Assembly (NCBI RefSeq): GCF_041431415.1
Contig: NZ_CP107845.1
Span: 620,001-684,000, forward strand
Reading direction: 5' to 3'
Source of the DNA: Streptomyces sp. NBC_00513
GTDB lineage: Bacteria > Actinomycetota > Actinomycetes > Streptomycetales > Streptomycetaceae
DNA: 64,000 nt
Each line of letters opens with the position of its first letter. Positions within the stretch are counted from its first letter, which is position 1. The notes beneath the pieces are model-generated. The model did no database searches, was not told the origin of the DNA, and saw only the letters and a program-made list of their open reading frames with translations. Below are positions 58,658 through 64,000 of the stretch, piece after piece. Made by a program: the position numbers and the translations under genes.

Positions 58658-59947
58658 GTGCGCCCGTTCCCCCGGCCGCGCCCGGTCCGCGCGTCCCTGC
58701 GTCGGAAGATCGCGGCGCTGGCCGCGGCCACGGCCTGCCTCGTCGCCGCGGCCGTGGGCGTACTGGTCCACCTGTGGACCGCGCAGGACATCCGCGGCCG
58801 AGCCGAGGCGCGGGCGTTCAACGGCGTGTACTCGGCCATGGACGTCTACCAGCGCACCGGAACGCTCGCCGACGGCGCCGAACTCGACCCCGCCGAGCTG
58901 CCCGCCGCCCTGCGCCACCCGGCCGACGGTGCCCGGCACACCGCCTACGACGGCCGCGTCGACGCCAACGTCGGGCCGACCGTCTGGGCCGCCCAGCGGG
59001 TCGGCGGCCCGGACAGTCCGGTGCTCGCCATGCGCGTCAACATGAGCGGCGAGCTCCACGGGCTGCGCCGCCTCGACGTGAGCATGGCGGTGGCCTCGCT
59101 CGTCGCGCTGGCCGCGGCCGTCCCCCTGGCGGTGTACGGGGCCGGGCTGCTCGGCCGCAGGCTGCGGCGGGTCTCCGAGACCGCGGGCCGGATCGCCGCC
59201 GGGGACCTCGACGCCCGGACCGGGTCCGTCAAGGGCGGTGACGAGGTGGCCGACATCGCCGCCACCGTCGACCTGATGGCCGACAGCCTCTCCCGACGGC
59301 TGCGCAACGAGCGGCAGTTCACCGCGGACGTGGCCCACGAGCTGCGCACGCCCGTCGGCGGTCTGCTGGCCGCGGCCGACCTGTTGCCGGCCGGCGGGAC
59401 GGAGGATCTGCTGCGGGCGCGCGTACGCGATCTGCGCGGCCTGATCGAGGACCTGCTGGAGATCTCCCGGCTGGACGCCGGCGCCGAACAGCCGGTCCGC
59501 GCCCATGTGCCGCTCGGCGCGGTCGTCCGCGACGCCGTGGCGCGCACGGGATGCGTCGCCACGGTCACCGTCGAGGACACTCCGGGCACGGAGGGAACGT
59601 CGGCCACCGAGGGAGCGGCGACCGTGGAAACCGATCCGCGCCGTCTCGAACGGATCGTCGGCAACCTCGTCGTCAACGCCCACCGGCACGGGGGCACACC
59701 TGTCGAGGTCACCGTCGAGGGCCGGACCGTCGTCGTGCGCGACCGCGGCCCCGGTTTCCCGGCCGAGCTGCTGCGCGACGGTCCGCGACGTTTCCACACG
59801 GGCGCGGCGGAACGGGGCTCGGGCCACGGACTGGGCCTGACCATCGCCCGGGGGCAGGCCCGGGTGCTGGGCGCCGAGTTGCACCTGGGCAACGCCCCGG
59901 CAGGCGGCGCCGTCGCCACGCTGCGCCTGCCGGCCCGACCCGCCTGA
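58658..59947 (+). CDS. Membrane sensor histidine kinase
   Basis: 429 residues. Two membrane helices (~14-38 and ~145-168) around a ~100-residue extracytoplasmic sensor domain, then HAMP (RRVSETAGRIAAGDLDAR), HisKA with H227 (DVAHELRTPVGG), and a HATPase with RDRGPGFP and GHGLGLTIA. GTG at 58658, five bases after the regulator's stop, with no strong ribosome site of its own, so translation is probably coupled. Senses an envelope or antibiotic signal by inference. Confidence 0.93.
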   Translation: MRPFPRPRPVRASLRRKIAALAAATACLVAAAVGVLVHLWTAQDIRGRAEARAFNGVYSAMDVYQRTGTLADGAELDPAELPAALRHPADGARHTAYDGRVDANVGPTVWAAQRVGGPDSPVLAMRVNMSGELHGLRRLDVSMAVASLVALAAAVPLAVYGAGLLGRRLRRVSETAGRIAAGDLDARTGSVKGGDEVADIAATVDLMADSLSRRLRNERQFTADVAHELRTPVGGLLAAADLLPAGGTEDLLRARVRDLRGLIEDLLEISRLDAGAEQPVRAHVPLGAVVRDAVARTGCVATVTVEDTPGTEGTSATEGAATVETDPRRLERIVGNLVVNAHRHGGTPVEVTVEGRTVVVRDRGPGFPAELLRDGPRRFHTGAAERGSGHGLGLTIARGQARVLGAELHLGNAPAGGAVATLRLPARPA

Positions 59948-60069
59948 CCACCCGTCACACGGAACCGCTACGAAGTGGCGCGGCCACCGATACACGACGG
60001 ACGACACGCCGATACGTTCCCCGGACACCCTTCGAAGTGCCCCCACCGGTACCCGAAGAGGAGTCCATC

Positions 60070-60852
60070 GTGACCGCCGAGCACCTGTCCCCGTACGCGC
60101 CGAACCCGACGGTGGGGATCGCGGCCGCCACCGTCGGCGTCTCCAAGGTCCACGGCAGCGGCGACACCCGTGTCGTCGCCCTGGACGACGTCAGCCTCGC
60201 CTTCCGGGAGGGCGAGTTCACCGCGATCATGGGCCCGTCCGGCTGCGGCAAGTCCACGTTGATGCACTGCGCCGCCGGCCTCGATTCGGTCACCTCGGGA
60301 TCGGTCCGCGTCGGCACCACCGAACTGGGCACGCTGAACGACCGGCGACTCACCGCCCTGCGCCGGGACCGGATCGGCTTCGTCTTCCAGGCCTTCAACC
60401 TGCTGCCGACGCTGACCGCGCTGGAGAACATCACGCTGCCGCTGAGCATCGCCGGGCGCCGCCCCGACCGGCAGTGGTTGGACCGGGTGGTCTCCATGGT
60501 CGGCCTGGCCCAGCGGCTCGGCCACCGCCCCGGGCAGTTGTCCGGCGGACAACAGCAACGTGTCGCCGTGGCCCGCGCGCTGGTCTCGCGCCCCGCGATC
60601 GTCTTCGCGGACGAGCCCACCGGCAACCTCGACTCCCGCGCCGGGGCCGAGGTCCTCGGCTTCCTGCGCGACTCGGTGCGCGAACTCGGCCAGAGCGTGG
60701 TCATGGTGACCCACGACCCCGTGGCCGCCGGGTTCGCCGACCGTGTGGTGTTCCTCTCGGACGGCCGCCTGGTCGACGAGATGGCGCGCCCCACGCCGGA
60801 GCGGGTCCTGGACCGGATGAAGGCCTTCGACACCCGCACCCGTACCGGCTGA
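60070..60852 (+). CDS. ABC transporter ATP-binding protein, MacB/LolD type
   Basis: 260 residues. Walker A GPSGCGKST, Q-loop FVFQAFNLLPTLTALENI, signature LSGGQQQRVAVARAL, Walker B IVFADEPTGNLD, switch His in VTHDP: the type VII (MacB/LolD/FtsE-like) subclass. Pairs with the FtsX-type permease 64 bases downstream. GAGGAG precedes the GTG at 60070. Confidence 0.95.
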   Translation: MTAEHLSPYAPNPTVGIAAATVGVSKVHGSGDTRVVALDDVSLAFREGEFTAIMGPSGCGKSTLMHCAAGLDSVTSGSVRVGTTELGTLNDRRLTALRRDRIGFVFQAFNLLPTLTALENITLPLSIAGRRPDRQWLDRVVSMVGLAQRLGHRPGQLSGGQQQRVAVARALVSRPAIVFADEPTGNLDSRAGAEVLGFLRDSVRELGQSVVMVTHDPVAAGFADRVVFLSDGRLVDEMARPTPERVLDRMKAFDTRTRTG

Positions 60853-60916
60853 CCGGCACGGCGCCGCGGCGCCGTGCCCGTTCCTCCCTCCCCTCCCCCC
60901 GCCCTGAAAGCCGCCC

Positions 60917-63493
60917 ATGCTGAAAACAGCCCTGCGCAACGCCCTGGCGCACAAAGCCCGTCTGCTCCTGACCGTCCTCGCGGTCTGCCTGGGTGTCGCG
61001 TTCGTCAGCGGCACACTCGTCTTCGCGGACTCCTCGGCGGCCGCTCACCGCGCCGCCGTGTCGAAGAGCTTCGCGGACATCGCGGTCACCGTGACCCCGA
61101 GGCAGCCCCCGCCCGGGGCCACCGCGGACGGCCCCGGCGATGGCGCCACCGTGGTCGACGACGTGCTCGCGCGGAAACTCGCGGACGTACCGGGTGTCGC
61201 AGCGGTACGGCCGTCGGTAGACGGCCGGGCGACCCTGAACGGCTCGGACGGCGCCCCCCTGCGCGCCGGACGGACCTGGGCGAACCTGGGCGCCGCCCAC
61301 GTACCGGGGGCGGACGGCAAGGACAGCCGCTTTCCGCTGGTCAAGGGTCACGCGCCCCGGAACGACGCCGAGATCGCCGTGGACGACGGGACCGCCGCCG
61401 CCGGCGGGTTCACCCTCGGCGACACCATCACGCTGGCCACCGACGGCCCGGTGCTGAGGAAACGGCTCGTGGGCATCGTGACCACGAAGGAGCCCCGGGT
61501 GACCGCCGGCGGCACCCTCACCCTGTTCCACGAGGCCACCGCCCAGGCGCTGTTCGCGTCACCGGGCCACTACACCTCGATCGATCTGTCCGCCGCCCCC
61601 GGCGTCAGCGACTACGAGCTCGCCGAGCGCGTCGGCGCCGTGCTGCCGGCCGACCGCGCCGAAGCCACCACCGGTGGGGCCCAGGCCGACCAACAGAGCA
61701 TCCTCGCCGACACGTTGACCCGTGGCTACACCAAACTGCCGCTGGTCTTCGCCGGGGTCTCCCTGTTCATCGGTTCGTTCCTCATCGTCAACACCTTCAC
61801 CATGCTCGTGTCCCGGCGCGGCCGGGAGATCGCGCTGCTGCGGGCGATCGGCGCCTCGCGCCGGCAGGTGGTCCGCTCCGTCCTCTGGGAGGCCGCGCTG
61901 GTCGGCCTCGCCGCGTCGGTGGTCGGATTCCTGCTCGGCCTCGGCATCGCCGCCGTCCTGCCGGACCTGCTGAACACCGGGGGGAACGCGCTGCCCCGGG
62001 GGCCCCTGGTCATCGGCCCGCGCCCGATCCTCGCCGCCCTGGGCGTCGGCGTGGGCGTCACCGTCCTCGCCGCGTGGCTGCCGTCCCGCAAGGCAGCGAG
62101 GATCGCGCCCATCGAGGCGCTGCGCTCGGCGGACCAACCGCCCACCGCGATGGCGTCCAGGGTCCGCGGGGTGGCGGGGGCACTCCTGCTGGCGCTCGGC
62201 GCGGGGCTGCTGGTGTCGCTCACCGGGGCGAAGGACGCCTCCGAGGCGAACCTGCGGACCGCCATGTGCGGTTGCGCCGTGGTGGTGGCCGCCATGATCG
62301 TCCTGGCCCCGCTCCTCGCGGGTCCCGTGATCCGGCTGAGCGGACGGTTGACCGACCGCCTCGGGATCGCGGGCCGGCTCGCACGGGAGAACGCGCTGCG
62401 CGACCCGCGCCGTACCGCGGCCACCGCGTCCGCGCTGATGGTCGGCACGGCACTGGTCGCCGGGCTCGCCGTCATCGGCGACTCCACGTCGCAGGCCCTC
62501 GATCGGCAGGCCGCCGCCGGTCTCGGCGCCGACCACGTCATCAGCGCCCGCGGCTCCATGAGCGGCATCGATCCGGCCGCCGTGAAGCGGGTGGCCGACA
62601 CCGCCGGCGTCAAGACGGCGAGCGCCGTCACGGACTCCACCCTGTTCACCGGCGGCCAGGTCCGTCAGATCGCCGGTGTCGACGCCGAAACCGTGCGCGA
62701 CGTCATGGAACTCGACTTCGTCGGTGGATCCCTGAAGGACCTCGGTCCCGGCCGGCTCGCCGTGTCCGCCTCCGTCGCACGGGAACAGGGCCTGAGCACG
62801 GGCAGCACGCTGACCGCGCGCATCGGTCGCGACCAGCGGTCCAAGCAGTACACCGTCGTCGGGGTCTACCGGGACAACCCCGTCGCCCACGACGTGCTGG
62901 GCGCGCGCGTCGAGGTGGGCCGGGACAGTCACCTGCCGAACTCCGTCCAGCGGATCCTCGTGCGCACCGACGCCGGCGGCACGACCCCGAAGGCCACCGC
63001 GGACCGGCTGCGCACCGCCACCGGCAACAGCCCGCTCGTGAAGGTCCAGGACCGCGACGAGCTGGTCCACGAGGCCGCCGGGGCCATGGGCGACCTGCTG
63101 ACCCTCATGTACGGGCTGCTGGTCCTCGGCGCCGTGATCTCCGCGCTCGGCATCGTGAACACCCTGGCCGTGTCGGTAGCGGAACGCACCCGCGAGATCG
63201 GCGTGCTGCGCGCCGTCGGAATGGATCGCGGCGGGATCCGGCGGATGATCCGCGTGGAATCGGTGACGGTCGCCGGCTTCGGCACGCTCCTGGGCCTGGC
63301 GGGCGGGCTCTTCGGAGCCTGGGCGGTCGGCGCGGTGGCCAACGGCGCGATGGCGGACTACTCGATGGCGTTGCCGTGGGGGGAGCTGCTCCTCGTGTGC
63401 CTGGTCTCCCTCGCGGTCGGTGTGCTCGCTGCTGCCGGACCGGCCCGGCGGGCGGCCGCGCTGAGCCCGTTGGAGGCCGTCGCCCGGACGTAG
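60917..63493 (+). CDS. FtsX-like ABC permease
   Basis: 858 residues. Two repeats of the FtsX/MacB permease core: a membrane helix at ~12-32, an extracytoplasmic part, three helices at ~270-385, then another set at ~730-850 (LLVLGAVISALGIVNTLAVSVAERTREIGVLRAVGMDRGGIRRMI). VSRRGREIALLRAIGASRRQVVRSV marks the first coupling helix. With the ATPase it forms a MacB-type mechanotransmission system; export of a peptide, lipid or antibiotic is likely. ATG at 60917. Confidence 0.94.
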   Translation: MLKTALRNALAHKARLLLTVLAVCLGVAFVSGTLVFADSSAAAHRAAVSKSFADIAVTVTPRQPPPGATADGPGDGATVVDDVLARKLADVPGVAAVRPSVDGRATLNGSDGAPLRAGRTWANLGAAHVPGADGKDSRFPLVKGHAPRNDAEIAVDDGTAAAGGFTLGDTITLATDGPVLRKRLVGIVTTKEPRVTAGGTLTLFHEATAQALFASPGHYTSIDLSAAPGVSDYELAERVGAVLPADRAEATTGGAQADQQSILADTLTRGYTKLPLVFAGVSLFIGSFLIVNTFTMLVSRRGREIALLRAIGASRRQVVRSVLWEAALVGLAASVVGFLLGLGIAAVLPDLLNTGGNALPRGPLVIGPRPILAALGVGVGVTVLAAWLPSRKAARIAPIEALRSADQPPTAMASRVRGVAGALLLALGAGLLVSLTGAKDASEANLRTAMCGCAVVVAAMIVLAPLLAGPVIRLSGRLTDRLGIAGRLARENALRDPRRTAATASALMVGTALVAGLAVIGDSTSQALDRQAAAGLGADHVISARGSMSGIDPAAVKRVADTAGVKTASAVTDSTLFTGGQVRQIAGVDAETVRDVMELDFVGGSLKDLGPGRLAVSASVAREQGLSTGSTLTARIGRDQRSKQYTVVGVYRDNPVAHDVLGARVEVGRDSHLPNSVQRILVRTDAGGTTPKATADRLRTATGNSPLVKVQDRDELVHEAAGAMGDLLTLMYGLLVLGAVISALGIVNTLAVSVAERTREIGVLRAVGMDRGGIRRMIRVESVTVAGFGTLLGLAGGLFGAWAVGAVANGAMADYSMALPWGELLLVCLVSLAVGVLAAAGPARRAAALSPLEAVART

Positions 63494-63505
63494 ACGCGAG
63501 GCCCC

Positions 63506-63576
63506 GGGCCGGGGTGGCGGGTTCCCGGGCCGAGGTGGCGGGTTCCCGAGCCGAGGTGGCGGGTTCCCGGGCCGAG
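63506..63576. repeat. 21-bp tandem repeat, 3.4 copies
   Basis: Units at 63506, 63527 and 63548 with core GGCCGAGGTGGCGGGTTCCC, plus a partial copy, 12 bases after the permease stop. Not coding in the permease frame. Confidence 0.85.
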
Positions 63577-63606
63577 GGCCGGCCCCGCCCCGCCTCAGTC
63601 AGCGGA

Positions 63607-64000
63607 TCACTTGGTCTCCACGGCTCCCGAGTCCGGCGACCGCTGGAGTCCCGATGCGTCGACCGCCTCGAAGTCCGATCCCTTGATGGCCTTGAGCGCG
63701 TCGAGCTGGGCGTTGTCCCAACCGGGGTTCTCCTCCCCGGTGATGAACCAGGCCGAGCCGTTGTCCGCGACGATGGCGCCGTACTTCTTGAGCGCTTCGG
63801 CGACGGCCTTGGCCTGCGGGCCCATCGTCGAGGTGTCCACCGAGTCCTTCAGCCGCAGTCGCAATCCCATGGGAGGCAGTGACGGGTCCGCGGCGGTTCC
63901 CGCCTGGTGCCTCGCGGGCCAGACGTAACTCTGGTCCGAGCGCGGCACGGTGACACGGATCGCGTGGTCGATGTGCCCGGACTCCGCTTCCTCCTGGCGT
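63607..64000 (-). CDS. 3' part of a secreted or periplasmic protein gene
   Basis: At least 131 codons; the frame runs past the window edge (no stop between 63607 and 64000 on the minus strand). Reads GHIDHAIRVTVPRSDQSYVWPARHQAG, SLPPMGLRLRLKDSVD, TMGPQAKAVAEALKKYGAIVADNGSAWFITGEENPGWD and LDALKAIKGSDFEAVDA: the C-terminal end of a ~400-residue extracellular protein group seen in actinomycetes. Its signal peptide would lie outside the window. Catalytic role unknown. Confidence 0.82.
   Translation of the reverse strand, partial: RQEEAESGHIDHAIRVTVPRSDQSYVWPARHQAGTAADPSLPPMGLRLRLKDSVDTSTMGPQAKAVAEALKKYGAIVADNGSAWFITGEENPGWDNAQLDALKAIKGSDFEAVDASGLQRSPDSGAVETK

Noticed and set aside
63494..63606. 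VAGSRAE heptad coding repeat in one frame
   Set aside because: It follows the permease stop and belongs to a shadow frame; the repeat is only a 21-bp DNA array.
1..64000. tRNA, rRNA, CRISPR, IS element, attachment site
   Set aside because: No cloverleaf-like sequence, regular spacer array, transposase or long terminal inverted repeat was recognised by eye; a tRNA scan would be decisive.

Overview
The window is high-GC DNA from an actinomycete, almost certainly a Streptomyces. The supporting signs are pervasive G/C third positions, frequent GTG starts, several probably leaderless genes with TANNNT boxes six bases before the start, two rare TTA (bldA-type) codons, a sortase gene, and the encapsulin/2-methylisoborneol operon typical of the genus. 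About 62 intact or partial genes cover most of it. I saw no rRNA, tRNA, CRISPR array, transposase or phage gene.

Layout. 1-14.7 kb: a TetR regulator, a secreted Q/N-tailed protein, a P-loop ATPase with a C-terminal sigma-like helix-turn-helix, a carotenoid oxygenase, a HAD phosphatase, a DUF4232 secreted protein, an ECF41-type sigma factor, a VOC protein, a membrane glutaredoxin-like protein and an epimerase that has lost its NAD-binding N-terminus. Then come a divergent TetX-like monooxygenase/TetR pair with a perfect operator, an epoxide-hydrolase-like enzyme and an O-methyltransferase. 14.7-23.6 kb: an overlapping pair (CHRD/EF-hand surface protein plus class F sortase), a degenerate ribosome-inactivating-protein homologue, a NUDIX-like gene, small secreted proteins (Asp/Trp-rich, NxGIG-repeat and Cys-paired), a YbdK-type ligase, a GNAT enzyme and a TOPRIM protein. 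23.6-31.3 kb: two divergent operons. One carries a receiver-flavoreductase fusion, a cyclic-nucleotide-domain kinase and a UBP zinc finger, all joined by 4-base overlaps. The other carries the family 2B encapsulin EshA, 2-methylisoborneol synthase and GPP methyltransferase.

31.4-41.4 kb: a PPK2 polyphosphate kinase, a three-subunit molybdenum hydroxylase resembling PaoABC, and PRC-barrel, GNAT, DM13, SRPBCC and TIGR04222 proteins. 41.9-49.7 kb: an ABC exporter, an ArsR repressor with a perfect 24-base palindrome upstream, a TTA-containing roadblock gene, a secreted intradiol dioxygenase, and a partner-switching set (SpoIIE-type phosphatase, STAS antagonist, HATPase) next to an FGE-like protein. 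49.9-57.5 kb: a very large membrane protein with a C-terminal periplasmic-binding module (also TTA-containing), a cytokinin-dehydrogenase-like flavoenzyme, an APH-fold kinase, and a YndJ/DUF1990 operon with twin perfect palindromes over its promoter. 57.9-63.5 kb: a response regulator, histidine kinase, ABC ATPase and FtsX-like permease in one row, then the 3' end of a secreted-protein gene cut by the window edge.

How they work together. The clearest functional units are the encapsulated 2-methylisoborneol pathway, the molybdenum hydroxylase, the partner-switching module, the two-component/ABC export row and the sortase/substrate pair. The strongest regulatory signals are perfect palindromes at 11982-12000, 41383-41411, 44436-44459, 47705-47726, 48212-48243 and 56043-56097.
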